Source: Bacteroidetes bacterium GWF2_40_14 (lineage in GTDB: Bacteria; Bacteroidota; Bacteroidia; Bacteroidales; UBA932). Taken from it: a DNA stretch of 52,059 bases. Positions 26,036 to 35,251 of this stretch are shown piece by piece. Where the stretch lies: NCBI GenBank assembly GCA_001769195.1, contig MEOK01000037.1, positions 1 through 52,059 on the forward strand, read 5' to 3'. Made by a program: the position numbers and the translations under genes. Below the pieces are notes generated by a model that ran no database searches, had not been told where the DNA came from, and saw nothing but the letters and a program-made list of their open reading frames with translations. Every line of letters begins with the position of its first letter. The stretch's first letter is position 1.

Positions 26036-26765
26036 AACTTGAATAGAACTGTTTGAGCTTGGTTATATAAATTATATTATCATCAGTCAGCTGATAGGCA
26101 GTGCCTCCACCGCTTCTGCTAAAATCTTTAAGACGATTAAGTTTATGGGCTATTTCGTCATTATTGGTAACAATAGCACTCCCTGCCCAGTAGAAATAAA
26201 TTTGGGTGCAGAAAATAAATAACTACCGGTTAAACCAACAGTTCCTTGATGCCTGCCATCTGGATATAAAAGAACCCAAAGATTGCGCCAAATCTTCTAA
26301 CAAAATTCCATTCCTTGCATAAAGAAATATTAGCTTCAATTCCTACCTGTGGGTATTGACCATTAGCTGGTATAAATACTATTGCTTTGGTTTAAGGTGA
26401 AATCGATTTTCTGGCGCTCTCAATGTCCATTTAAATTGTTTCCTTTTCCACATCGACAAACACCGGGGAGATACCAATCAGGCTAATAGAGTTCTGAGTG
26501 GCAATCATAGTATAATTGGGAACAATAATTTCGTCTCCGGTTTGAATTCCACCCGCAATTGCCCGCAAAGTCAGACTGATTGTGCCATTATTAACTACTA
26601 TACAGTGTTTTGCTCTAGTGTAATCAGCTATTATTTTCTCAAATTCCGCTGTACGTTTAAATTCTGTCATCCATCCACCTTCGTCCATATATTGATTAAG
26701 TGCATCCTTTTCTTCAATACCAAATCAATGTTCCATTTGAGGTATAATATTATATGAATTTTTAT
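26036..26765 (-). pseudogene. Broken DegT/DnrJ/EryC1/StrS sugar aminotransferase
   Basis: Minus-strand translation gives a DegT-family aminotransferase in pieces. An 85-residue open part (26688-26431) holds MDEGGWMTEFKRTAEFEKII and IVVNNGTISLTLRAIA. Upstream, IPQMEH is cut by a TGA at 26725-26727. Downstream, two TAA codons interrupt DIESARKSISP, and then frameshifts separate YPDGRHQGTVGLTGSYLF, SAPKFISTGQG (region of the PLP lysine) and DFSRSGGGTAYQLTDDNI. The C-terminal 40% or so is missing. It would have aminated a 4-keto sugar, as perosamine synthetases do; this activity is lost here. Confidence 0.85.
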
Positions 26766-26855
26766 TAGTTGCTTAATAATTTATGATGTTCTTCACAAAA
26801 ATTACTGATAGTTACTCTATCCAAACAAATGAAATGCAAAAACCTCTATCCAAGA

Positions 26856-28043
26856 TTAAATAATCTCAATCAAAAGATCTGCTATATGTTCAAATGAGGT
26901 TATCTTAATTGGCAAGTCATTATTATGCTTTACCGTGTGAATAAAATCTTTGATTTTTTCTTTTTCCCGAAAAGTTTGTTTCAATTCCAAAGGGCTATTA
27001 ATAAATAAAGAATGTTCTTCAATAATTGGAACACATTCATATTTACCTGGATATGGTATTTGAATGATTGGTACTCTTAAACATAAAGCATTTATTAAAA
27101 CAGAACTCGAATGCCCTAAAACGAATGTAGCATCGTGTAATAAATATACACTATTTGGCTCTTGAATTATCTCTATATTAGAAATCTCTTTATACAAATC
27201 TGTATACAAGAAAATTTCTTCCCTTGGGTGTAACAAAAATTTTACTACATAACCTTCTTCAATAAAAAAATCAAAATATGGTTTTAGATATTCTCTTTCC
27301 GTTATATAGGTTAAGTGCGTTGAACCAGAGAAAACAAAAGGAGAGTGTACATAGAGGATATACTTTTGTTTTATAACAGGGGGATTTTCATTGTATTTTA
27401 TAAGTTCGTCGTTACGATAGAAAAGAGGGGATCCAGATATCTTCACTTGGTCTCGTCTAAAGTGAAAATATTTGTTCACCATCTCATAGCTCTCATTTGT
27501 AAAAAAAATTGCTTTCTCGAAAGTATTTTCAAGAAATATTTTTCTGAAAAACATATTATAGGAGATGTGAAATTCTTTTCTATTAAATGAAAGAGTACAT
27601 ATATAAATCAAATAATTTCTAATGAAATAGGAATTTCTATATAATAAAAAAAAGAAATTATTTCGAAAATACGAGTCGTTCTTAACATAAAAAAGTTGAT
27701 CTTCAAGAAGAAGGCCATGCTGCAAATAATAAGTTTTAATGTTGAGTTTTTTCATCAATCTTATCATCAACTTGTCATTAATAGAAGCAAAATGTATACA
27801 GAAAAAGACAACCGGATTAATGGCTTTTACTGTATGTGTAATTTTATTTAAACTCATTTTGCCTATATCAATTTTGTTATATGGCTTTTCTGCAGAAGTT
27901 GAATTATAAAGAGAATCTGCATGAAAAATGTAAACATTAAACTTTCTTCTTAAAAAAATATTTATTGGATCAATAAAACTATTTAGAACACTAGTTCTAG
28001 GTACATAAAAAATAATATTATTCTTAGTCATTATATTTCTCAT
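26856..28043 (-). CDS. GT-B family capsule polymer or polyol-phosphate-type transferase
   Basis: A 395-residue protein with a GT-B look. IKTYYLQHGLLLED in the N-terminal half and YILYVHSPFVFSG, VKFLLHPREEI and VLGHSSSVLINALCLRVPII in the C-terminal half resemble CDP-glycerol glycerophosphotransferases and bacterial (poly)sialyltransferases. It overlaps the stop of the phosphonate alcohol dehydrogenase by 1 bp (TAATG), so it is translationally coupled to the phosphonate genes. Two roles fit: moving hydroxyethylphosphonate from its CMP ester to the glycan, or transferring legionaminic acid from CMP-Leg. Sequence does not decide. Confidence 0.6.
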   Translation of the reverse strand: MRNIMTKNNIIFYVPRTSVLNSFIDPINIFLRRKFNVYIFHADSLYNSTSAEKPYNKIDIGKMSLNKITHTVKAINPVVFFCIHFASINDKLMIRLMKKLNIKTYYLQHGLLLEDQLFYVKNDSYFRNNFFFLLYRNSYFIRNYLIYICTLSFNRKEFHISYNMFFRKIFLENTFEKAIFFTNESYEMVNKYFHFRRDQVKISGSPLFYRNDELIKYNENPPVIKQKYILYVHSPFVFSGSTHLTYITEREYLKPYFDFFIEEGYVVKFLLHPREEIFLYTDLYKEISNIEIIQEPNSVYLLHDATFVLGHSSSVLINALCLRVPIIQIPYPGKYECVPIIEEHSLFINSPLELKQTFREKEKIKDFIHTVKHNNDLPIKITSFEHIADLLIEII

Positions 28044-29185
28044 TAAAATAACTTAATAATAATTTCACGCAGCTCTTCATTATTGATATTTCTAGGATTA
28101 TTGTTTAACCTTTCAATATTTATATTTACATTAATTAATTCTAAATCCTTTTTGCTGATATTTAATCTGGATAATTTAGTTTCAAGACCCAACATTTTTA
28201 CCAAACGTTTGATTTTTACTTTTGAATCGTAAGATGTTTTTGAACCTAAAAGATTGTTTAACTTTAGAAATGTTTTTTGAACATAATCAACGCCCCTGGG
28301 ATCCATGCAATCATCAATAGTAACATTACTATTAAATTCGTACCATTCGCCCAAAGACAAGGCAACAGCATGTCCATGAGGAATACCAAAGATTGAGGTA
28401 AGCGCATATGACATAGCATGAGGTCCTGTTGTTTTTGAAATATTAATGGCTTTGCCTGCCAGAAAAGCAGCAAGAGACATCTCTTCTCTTGCCTTTTCTT
28501 CACTATTCTTAACAACAATTGGAAGAGCTTGTAAAATCAATTTAATTGATTGCGCAGCATATCTTTTTGCTTCTGTGGTTGAATTTATACTCCAATATCC
28601 TTCTATGGCCTGAGAAAAGGCATCCAATCCAGATATAGCTGTTTGGATAGGACTTAATGAATATGTAAATGATGGAATAATAATTGCAACATCAGGCAAG
28701 ATATAATCTAAATGTGCCATGGAATATTTTTTCCCATCAACATAAATAACAGCAAAATGTGTTGCCTCGCTTCCTGTTCCAGAAGTAGTTGGAATCGCAA
28801 TTAGTTTTTTTCCACTTTGGATTATATTACTGGGATTATAAACTAAGTCGTAAAAGGTACTTTTTTGAGCTTGGCCAATATTAATTAATTTAGCCATATC
28901 AATAACACTTCCACCTCCAACTGCTATCATGTAATCGCATTCGGAATTTAGAAATAATTCTATTCCTTTTTCAACATGTTCAATTTTTGGATTTTCTTCA
29001 AAATCCGAAAATCGGACAAAAGCAATGTCATGAAGGATCTCACTTAGACAAGACTCAGCTCCACTATTTTTGTAAGATAGCTTACCGGTAACTAAAAATA
29101 TCTTCTTCGGATTGTCTCTTTTTAATAGCATTTCTAAAAACGAAATGCCGGAATTACCAAAATGCCAAAGTTGAGTTTTTGTCAT
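28043..29185 (-). CDS. phpC: Iron-containing alcohol dehydrogenase, probable phosphonoacetaldehyde reductase
   Basis: A 380-residue group III alcohol dehydrogenase. NAD-binding GGGSVIDMAKL (about residues 91-101), IPTTSGTGSEATHFAVI, the metal-site Asp in SGLDAFSQAIEGYW and His residues in TGPHAMSYALTSIFG and IPHGHAVALSL are visible. Next to PEP mutase and phosphonopyruvate decarboxylase, the homologous PhpC reduces phosphonoacetaldehyde to 2-hydroxyethylphosphonate. No AEP aminotransferase is found in the window, supporting hydroxyethyl- rather than aminoethylphosphonate. Gene spacing is 0 bp to ppd upstream. Confidence 0.85.
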   Translation of the reverse strand: MTKTQLWHFGNSGISFLEMLLKRDNPKKIFLVTGKLSYKNSGAESCLSEILHDIAFVRFSDFEENPKIEHVEKGIELFLNSECDYMIAVGGGSVIDMAKLINIGQAQKSTFYDLVYNPSNIIQSGKKLIAIPTTSGTGSEATHFAVIYVDGKKYSMAHLDYILPDVAIIIPSFTYSLSPIQTAISGLDAFSQAIEGYWSINSTTEAKRYAAQSIKLILQALPIVVKNSEEKAREEMSLAAFLAGKAINISKTTGPHAMSYALTSIFGIPHGHAVALSLGEWYEFNSNVTIDDCMDPRGVDYVQKTFLKLNNLLGSKTSYDSKVKIKRLVKMLGLETKLSRLNISKKDLELINVNINIERLNNNPRNINNEELREIIIKLF

Positions 29186-30310
29186 TTATTCAAGAAATTT
29201 CATGAAATCTATCTTATTTTCGATAGGAGTTGTTGAAGGTCTCCCCAAATCTTTACGAGCTCCTTTATTTATTTTAATCTCAAGTAGAGAGGGCCCTTCA
29301 GAAGATTTCAATTTCAAAATATTTTCTTTTAAAATTAACATATTATCTGCAAAAAATACATTTTTGTAATTAAATACTTTTGCCAATCGGGTGAAATCAA
29401 GGTTTGTACCAATTGTTGGCTGCCCTCCTACAGAGTCATGCGCTCCATTATTTAAAATAATATGTTTAAAATTTTTGGGTGCAAGCGATCCGATAATACC
29501 TAATGAACCTGTATGCATTATTGCTGCTCCATCACCATCAAAACAATAGATTTGTCTATCAGGTTTTTGTAATGCTATGCCAAGTGCAATTTGAGATGCA
29601 TGACCCATTGAACCAACTGTTAAAAAGTCTTTTTCGTGCCCTTGGTTGAGTTGATTTCTGTATTCAAATAACTCACGAGAAGCCTTACCAGTTGTAGAAA
29701 CAACAATATCATCCATTTCTAAGGAGTCTACAACTGTTTTTATTGCAACCTCTCGATTCATTTCAAAATCTGTTTTTTCCTTATTTTGTAATTCATACGA
29801 TTCAAACAAGTTGTCCCTTATAATAAAAGCGAAAGGACTATTGTTAAGCTTGACATAATAAATTGATTTTCTAATGACTTCCTTGGCTTTATTGTAATCA
29901 TCTGGTAGGATTTCATAAGGGATACTCATTGCATCAAGTAATTTGGCAGTTACTTCTCCTTGTTTTATGTGTTGAGGTTCATCTTTAATTCCAGGTTCAC
30001 CACGCCATCCTATCATTAGAATCATAGGAATACTGTATACTTTGTTGTCTATTAGAGATAATAAAGGATTAATAGCATTCCCAATTCCAGAATTTTGCAT
30101 ATAAATTAATGGGATTCTTCCAGTTGCAAGGTGATAACCTGCACCTAGCGCAACTGCTCCGCCTTCATTTGCTGCAATTATATTATTTTTTTGCGAGACA
30201 TTATCTGTAATATATGCACAAAAACCTTTTAAAAGCGAGTCTGGCACTCCGGCGAAAAAATCAACTTCTTTATCTATAAGAAGATTGTAAAACTGTCTTG
30301 GACTAATCAT
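29186..30310 (-). CDS. ppd: Phosphonopyruvate decarboxylase
   Basis: A 374-residue thiamine-diphosphate enzyme with the domains on one chain. The N-terminal Pyr domain has [16 protein letters not shown] (residues 19-34) and [20 protein letters not shown] with the activating Glu. The C-terminal PP domain has the Mg-ThDP motif [13 protein letters not shown] ending at [13 protein letters not shown]. It converts 3-phosphonopyruvate to phosphonoacetaldehyde, pulling the unfavourable PEP mutase reaction forward. It overlaps the PEP mutase stop by 4 bp (ATGA). Confidence 0.92.
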   Translation of the reverse strand: MISPRQFYNLLIDKEVDFFAGVPDSLLKGFCAYITDNVSQKNNIIAANEGGAVALGAGYHLATGRIPLIYMQNSGIGNAINPLLSLIDNKVYSIPMILMIGWRGEPGIKDEPQHIKQGEVTAKLLDAMSIPYEILPDDYNKAKEVIRKSIYYVKLNNSPFAFIIRDNLFESYELQNKEKTDFEMNREVAIKTVVDSLEMDDIVVSTTGKASRELFEYRNQLNQGHEKDFLTVGSMGHASQIALGIALQKPDRQIYCFDGDGAAIMHTGSLGIIGSLAPKNFKHIILNNGAHDSVGGQPTIGTNLDFTRLAKVFNYKNVFFADNMLILKENILKLKSSEGPSLLEIKINKGARKDLGRPSTTPIENKIDFMKFLE

Positions 30311-31611
30311 TTTGTTCCAGGTATTAGTTCTAGTATTTCGCTAATAGGCATACAGATCTCATTTGCTTCATATGAGCGTCCATGAGTAAGAATTGATTTT
30401 GCTACATTTAACATCGCTGGATAAGAAGCTCTTAACATATGGTTGGCATATATTACAATATTAACACCCATCTCGGAGAATTCATCTTCAGTGATGTGAT
30501 TAAAAGTAGTAGGAACAACAACTATTGGAGTTCGAATGTTGACTTTTCTAAATTTAGAACAAAAATCCCTAATATCATCTCCACTTTTCTCCTTGCTGTG
30601 TATCATAATTCCATCAGCACCAGCATCAATATAAGCTAAAGCTCTTTCCATCGCATCTGTAACACCTTTTCCTAGAATTAAACTTTCAACTCTGGCTATT
30701 ATCATAAAGTCATCTGTAACCTGAGCCTCTTTTCCAGATTTAATTTTTATACAAAAATCATCAATAGTCGATTGATTTTGAAGGACAGATGTTCCTAATA
30801 GAGAATTTTTTTTCAATCCAATTTTATCTTCAATAATAACAGCTGATATTCCAAGACGTTCGAGTGTTCTAACTGTAAATAAGAAATGTTCGACTTTACC
30901 ACCAGTATCACCATCAAAGATAAAAGGTTTGGAAGTACATTCAAGAGTATCATTCAAACCATGCAGCCTTGTAGTAATATCAACTGCCTCAATATCAGGT
31001 TTACCTTTTGAAGTTGAATCAGTTAAACTACTCGACCACATCCCATCAAACTCATAATCAACATCATTGATTTTTACTTTTACATTTTCTATAATTAAGC
31101 CTGTAAGGCCACTATGAGATTCTAATATTCGCACTATTTTTTTTGCATTTATTAATCGTCTTAGTCTTTTCATTCGAATTTCTGGAGTAGTGCCAATCGA
31201 TTTAATCCTTTCATTTAGTATTGAAGAAGAAATACCTTGCGTGTATGGGACATCAATAAGTTTTCCTCCCCATTGTTTTATCGTGTCAATAACTCTTTGA
31301 CGAGTTGTTTTTTGAATTCCTTCTTTCCAGTCATCACCATGAACTACAAAATCTGGTTTTTCAATTAGTAGATTAGGTACATAATCTAGAGTATTTTGAG
31401 GTATTACTTTATCAACACCTTTTAAATATTCAACAATCATCTTTCTTTGATCAAAATTCAAGTATGGTAACCTTTTATAGCTTGCAATTGCTTCATCAGT
31501 TAAAACTCCTACGGTAACAGAGCCTAGTTTAGAAGCTTCTTTTATAATATTCAGATGACCAGGGTGAATTAAATCAGCGCTCATTCCTACATAAACCTTA
31601 GTATTTTCCAT
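30307..31611 (-). CDS. pepM: Cytidylyltransferase-PEP mutase fusion
   Basis: A 434-residue bifunctional protein. Residues 1-135 are a nucleotidyltransferase: [13 protein letters not shown] contains HxGH (H16-H19), and [12 protein letters not shown] matches the cytidylyltransferase ISTTxI motif. Residues from about 150 are PEP mutase of the isocitrate lyase superfamily, with FDGDTGG (metal-binding Asp) and [10 protein letters not shown] (E261 to S270), the EDKxxxxxNS signature that separates PEP mutase from relatives. PEP mutase makes the C-P bond of 3-phosphonopyruvate. The attached domain predicts activation of the final phosphonate as a CMP ester for transfer to a glycan. Confidence 0.92.
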   Translation of the reverse strand: MENTKVYVGMSADLIHPGHLNIIKEASKLGSVTVGVLTDEAIASYKRLPYLNFDQRKMIVEYLKGVDKVIPQNTLDYVPNLLIEKPDFVVHGDDWKEGIQKTTRQRVIDTIKQWGGKLIDVPYTQGISSSILNERIKSIGTTPEIRMKRLRRLINAKKIVRILESHSGLTGLIIENVKVKINDVDYEFDGMWSSSLTDSTSKGKPDIEAVDITTRLHGLNDTLECTSKPFIFDGDTGGKVEHFLFTVRTLERLGISAVIIEDKIGLKKNSLLGTSVLQNQSTIDDFCIKIKSGKEAQVTDDFMIIARVESLILGKGVTDAMERALAYIDAGADGIMIHSKEKSGDDIRDFCSKFRKVNIRTPIVVVPTTFNHITEDEFSEMGVNIVIYANHMLRASYPAMLNVAKSILTHGRSYEANEICMPISEILELIPGTK

Positions 31612-31650
31612 TTTTTTAAATTTAAAGATTAAATCAAAAAGATACTCTAA

Positions 31651-32640
31651 CTATGAAATACCCTTAAAACCATAATTTATCCATGGTTTTTCATCATAAT
31701 CTGAAATCAAATTATGAAGAATATCTGCATATTTTAGTGATATTTTTTTTTCAATTTCTGCAATTCTGCTTTCCCTATTGAATGCATTAGAAGACCTAGG
31801 GCATCTTTCCCTTTTCATAATTCTTCTTGTTCTTGGAACCACATAAGTGCCAAGAAATTGTTCCAACAATGTTAAATATGGCCATGGATTTACTGCAAAT
31901 TCTTCGAATTCAAGAAATAGTATTTTAGATTTATATTTTTCTTCTAAATCTAAATAACCTTTTATATTCTTTTTGTACATATTATTAACCAACAATACTA
32001 GTCGTTCTGTGGGGTTACCATTAATGTACTCATCTTCCGTTCCTTCTGCCATTAATGGTATGACGTTTCCATTCCATTCATATGTCAATTGAAACTCCCT
32101 TGGATCTGTACCTATTCTGGTTCCAAAATCCCTCAATCCTTGTTCATAAATATTCCCTACTGGATCTCTAAATACATGTACCATTTTTAACCTTTCTCCG
32201 TAAGCATCAAAATACAGTTGTGATAGATGAATTCCATCGTGTGTCATATTTTGAAAAATCGGATTCTCTTTTTTCATTCTTTCGACTGCAAATTTCTCAG
32301 GTTTCTGAAACAATCTTTTAATATAAAGAAAAGGCTTTCCACTTTTTAAAACCCCGGTATAATCATCAAATCTAAAATTAACACTTCTTGAAATCATTGT
32401 ATTATACAATTTTTCATCTGCTTCAATTTTTAATGAAGTTATTGCTGCATCATGGCTCATTTTTCCTAGACTCCAGTACCTGGGTACATAATCTAACAAA
32501 CTATCTAACCTCATTTTCTCAACCCTAGGCATCGTAGATAGAATAACAGAAATCATATTTTTACCTGATCTTCCCTGCCCATCAATAATTAGAATATCAT
32601 ATGGGAATACATTATTCCGTATTAATTTTAATTCGTCCAT
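31651..32640 (-). CDS. Sulfotransferase-like P-loop protein
   Basis: A 329-residue protein with the general layout of the sulfotransferase family. A P-loop-like IIDGQGRSGKNMISVIL is near the N-terminus (residues 18-34), where sulfotransferases bind the 5'-phosphosulfate of PAPS, and VHVFRDPVGNIYEQ resembles the 3'-phosphate-binding motif. Lys in place of the usual Thr after RSG leaves a kinase-like role open. It sits between the HisF-like gene and PEP mutase (40 bp gap). It may modify a sugar or the phosphonate. I do not know a characterised close relative. Confidence 0.6.
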   Translation of the reverse strand: MDELKLIRNNVFPYDILIIDGQGRSGKNMISVILSTMPRVEKMRLDSLLDYVPRYWSLGKMSHDAAITSLKIEADEKLYNTMISRSVNFRFDDYTGVLKSGKPFLYIKRLFQKPEKFAVERMKKENPIFQNMTHDGIHLSQLYFDAYGERLKMVHVFRDPVGNIYEQGLRDFGTRIGTDPREFQLTYEWNGNVIPLMAEGTEDEYINGNPTERLVLLVNNMYKKNIKGYLDLEEKYKSKILFLEFEEFAVNPWPYLTLLEQFLGTYVVPRTRRIMKRERCPRSSNAFNRESRIAEIEKKISLKYADILHNLISDYDEKPWINYGFKGIS

Positions 32641-32671
32641 TTTTTTATTTGTTTAGTTAAAATATATCAAA

Positions 32672-33469
32672 TCAAACTGGTTGTTTAACTTTTTTTAACG
32701 GTAAAAAATTTGCCATATGAATTCCTTCCTCTTGCATATCTCTTCTCGAGTTTGGGAGAGCTTGCCCAATAAAATTAAATAAATTAGCGGTAGCAACAGC
32801 ATCTACACCAGGATTGTGAGATGCTTCAATTAGATGCTTAGAATTTCCTGCTCCCCCAGCTAAAATGACAGGTACTTTGAAAAGATTTAAATAAGGACCG
32901 ATAATATCCATGCTGTAACCTTGACCGGTACCATCCTTCTGTATCGAATTGAGATATACCTCACCAACACCCAATTTCTGAATGTAAGTAATATAATCTG
33001 TGAAGTTGTAATTAATTGGATTTATTCCATTGTTTCGATATGCTAAAATTTCCTTTTTATCAATATTATAGTCTATAGAGGCGATTACTGATTGAGAACC
33101 ATATTCTCGCACCAATTCTTTTACTAAATAAGGATTTTCGGTTAAGATACTGTTAATTATTATTTTGTCAGCACCAGACATAAATAGAGTCTTCGCATAT
33201 TCCATACTTGTAACGCCACCGCCTACAGCGACAGGAACAAAAACATTGGATATTAATTTTGCAATAGTCTTACTAAACTCAATTAAATTCCGGCCATTTC
33301 TGTTTACATTAAGAATTATAAGCTCATCAATAGAAAAGGCAATATTCTCAAAATTATAATTATTTTCAATCCAATCAAGGTTCCCGACTTTTTGAAGTCG
33401 AAAATTTCTGCTAAGCATAAAATTTCCATCATTATAAAGGAGGGTAAAAATTAATCTCTTTTTTCGCAT
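32672..33469 (-). CDS. HisF-like cyclase subunit of a sugar amidotransferase
   Basis: A 265-residue TIM-barrel protein of the HisF family (VPVAVGGGVTSMEYAKTLF, KIIINSILTENPYLV, GTGQGYSMDIIGPY, VILAGGAGNSKHL). Of the two catalytic Asp residues of true HisF, the first is missing: the N-terminus reads TLLYNDGNF where HisF has CLDVKDG, while SIDYNIDK keeps the second. That pattern and the glycan context argue for the HisF2-type partner of WbpG/PseA-like enzymes, guiding ammonia from the HisH glutaminase. It is 4 bp downstream of hisH. It is not a histidine-pathway gene. Confidence 0.83.
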   Translation of the reverse strand: MRKKRLIFTLLYNDGNFMLSRNFRLQKVGNLDWIENNYNFENIAFSIDELIILNVNRNGRNLIEFSKTIAKLISNVFVPVAVGGGVTSMEYAKTLFMSGADKIIINSILTENPYLVKELVREYGSQSVIASIDYNIDKKEILAYRNNGINPINYNFTDYITYIQKLGVGEVYLNSIQKDGTGQGYSMDIIGPYLNLFKVPVILAGGAGNSKHLIEASHNPGVDAVATANLFNFIGQALPNSRRDMQEEGIHMANFLPLKKVKQPV

Positions 33470-33473
33470 GATT

Positions 33474-34082
33474 CTAAACTGACAAAAAATTTTTCAATAA
33501 TATCAATCCGTTTGTTTGACTCTTTTCTGGATGGAATTGAGTTCCGAATACATTATTTTGCTCAAATGCTGCAATAAAGTTTTCGCCATAATTACAAGTT
33601 GTAATGCCATTTTCAATTGGACTCATCATTCTATAACTATGAACAAAATAGAAATCGGGATTTTCTTTTATGCTTTGGAATAAAACAGAATTTGAAGCGG
33701 GCATAACTTCATTATATCCTATATGAGGAATTTTCAAATTACACTTTTCATCAAATCGTTCAACAATACCATCGAATAAACCAAGCCCCTTTGTATAACC
33801 ATCTTCAGTACTACTGATCCCTAATAGTTGCATACCTAAGCAAATACCTAAAATAGGGTTGCCTTTTTTTTCAACTGCTTCCTTAATTGGGTTTTTCAAA
33901 TCTTTGGAGATGATATTCTGCATTGCTTTTCTATAGGAACCGACTCCAGGTAAAATTATTTTATCTGCATTTGATATTTTTGCAGGATCATCAGAATATT
34001 CACTAGCAAAACCAAGAAATTTTAGTGCGTTTTGAATGGAATAGATATTTCCCATCCCATAATTTACTATTACAATTTTCAT
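33474..34082 (-). CDS. HisH-like glutaminase subunit of a sugar amidotransferase
   Basis: A 202-residue class I glutamine amidotransferase. The nucleophile is the Cys in LGICLGMQLLG and the catalytic His and Glu are in GTQFHPEKSQ. N-terminal IVNYGMGNIYSIQNAL and ILPGVGSYRKAM are HisH-typical. It should release ammonia from glutamine and pass it to the HisF-like and WbpG-like partners. It overlaps the WbpG-like gene by 4 bp (ATGA), consistent with one complex. Confidence 0.88.
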   Translation of the reverse strand: MKIVIVNYGMGNIYSIQNALKFLGFASEYSDDPAKISNADKIILPGVGSYRKAMQNIISKDLKNPIKEAVEKKGNPILGICLGMQLLGISSTEDGYTKGLGLFDGIVERFDEKCNLKIPHIGYNEVMPASNSVLFQSIKENPDFYFVHSYRMMSPIENGITTCNYGENFIAAFEQNNVFGTQFHPEKSQTNGLILLKNFLSV

Positions 34083-35221
34083 ATTTTAAAATCTGTTCCA
34101 ACTTCAAAGATTGGTTCCCAACGATTATTCCTTTTTGTAAAGAGTTTTTTATTTACCCATTTATCAAGTACATCCTCAAATTCTTTCTGAGTCATATGGT
34201 AATAATTCAAATAGACATCAATAAATTGTTTAGGATATTGATTGTCATATAATTTTACGAGATTTATAGCCTGTTCTCTTGACATTGCCCCTCTTCTTAT
34301 TTCTATACCCGCATCTTGGGTCGCACGACCAAATCCGAATTTTAAATACATAAGATATGCATGTAGGGTATATAATGCCTGATCATTTTGGGCAAAATTC
34401 GTGAATGTCCCGGTGTTCGTATCATCCTTTTCTTGTAATCCACAATGATCTTTTGCGATTAAATAGTTTCTATATGGATCCCAATTCTCATAATAGGACC
34501 AATGTGTGAAAAATAGATCATGTTTTTTTACATCTTCTTCATTTGGGAATTTGAAAAAATATAAATCTTTTACATCTATTAGCTTATCCTTAATTGATTT
34601 CTCTAAAACTTTTTCATATCCACCTTCAAGATAAACTCGTTTCATATAGTTTATATCATAACCTGCACGATTATTATTTTCTATTGATCCACCATATTCA
34701 ACTTCGCCATCCTCTCCATAAAATAGTAGTGATATATTAAAATTAAAAGCAGTTCTTATCACGGCAGTATGAATAGCAATCAACCATCCATAATAGGGGA
34801 ACCCTTTTTCTACAAATCCATACTTGTTAAGTATTTGCATAACTTTAGGATCAGGAGATACATGTATATGATTATAGCCGGAATTGATAAAATTATATAA
34901 ATTCTGATCGCCAATTTCTAATGAAAGCGCAGGTCTGATTGTGACAGCCAATGGATTCATGCCATACTTGTGTTTAAGATTGTATGCAACATAAGATCCA
35001 TCTTTACCGCCGCTACAAGGTACAATGCAATCAAAACCACCATCTTTAGATTGATGTTTTTCTAGTGTTTTTACTAATTCTTCTTCTCTCAGTTTCCAGT
35101 TTAGAGTCTTTTTCTCTTCTGCCCAAACACAAGCATTACACCAGCCTCTTTGGTCAAATTCAATTCTTGGTCTAGTTGACATATTTAGGCAATTCTTACA
35201 CCAAAACACTTTATGTTCCAT
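34079..35221 (-). CDS. WbpG/PseA-type N-acetyl sugar amidotransferase
   Basis: A 380-residue PP-loop ATP pyrophosphatase. CKNCLNMSTRP and WCNACVWAEEK give two CxxC pairs (zinc) at residues 9-33, and IVPCSGGKDGSYVAYNL (65-81) is the PP-loop that adenylates the substrate. WbpG with HisH2/HisF2 in Pseudomonas and PseA in Campylobacter turn an N-acetyl group into an acetamidino group. Here it follows the legionaminic acid genes by 30 bp, so an acetamidino-legionaminic acid is the best guess. Another N-acetylated sugar such as HexNAcA remains possible. Confidence 0.88.
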   Translation of the reverse strand: MEHKVFWCKNCLNMSTRPRIEFDQRGWCNACVWAEEKKTLNWKLREEELVKTLEKHQSKDGGFDCIVPCSGGKDGSYVAYNLKHKYGMNPLAVTIRPALSLEIGDQNLYNFINSGYNHIHVSPDPKVMQILNKYGFVEKGFPYYGWLIAIHTAVIRTAFNFNISLLFYGEDGEVEYGGSIENNNRAGYDINYMKRVYLEGGYEKVLEKSIKDKLIDVKDLYFFKFPNEEDVKKHDLFFTHWSYYENWDPYRNYLIAKDHCGLQEKDDTNTGTFTNFAQNDQALYTLHAYLMYLKFGFGRATQDAGIEIRRGAMSREQAINLVKLYDNQYPKQFIDVYLNYYHMTQKEFEDVLDKWVNKKLFTKRNNRWEPIFEVGTDFKI

Positions 35222-35251
35222 TTAAATTGTTTTATCTATTATTTTTTTAAA

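Noticed and set aside
32672-34082. Histidine biosynthesis genes hisF and hisH
   Set aside because: No other his gene is nearby, the first catalytic Asp of HisF is missing, and the pair is coupled to a WbpG-like sugar amidotransferase.
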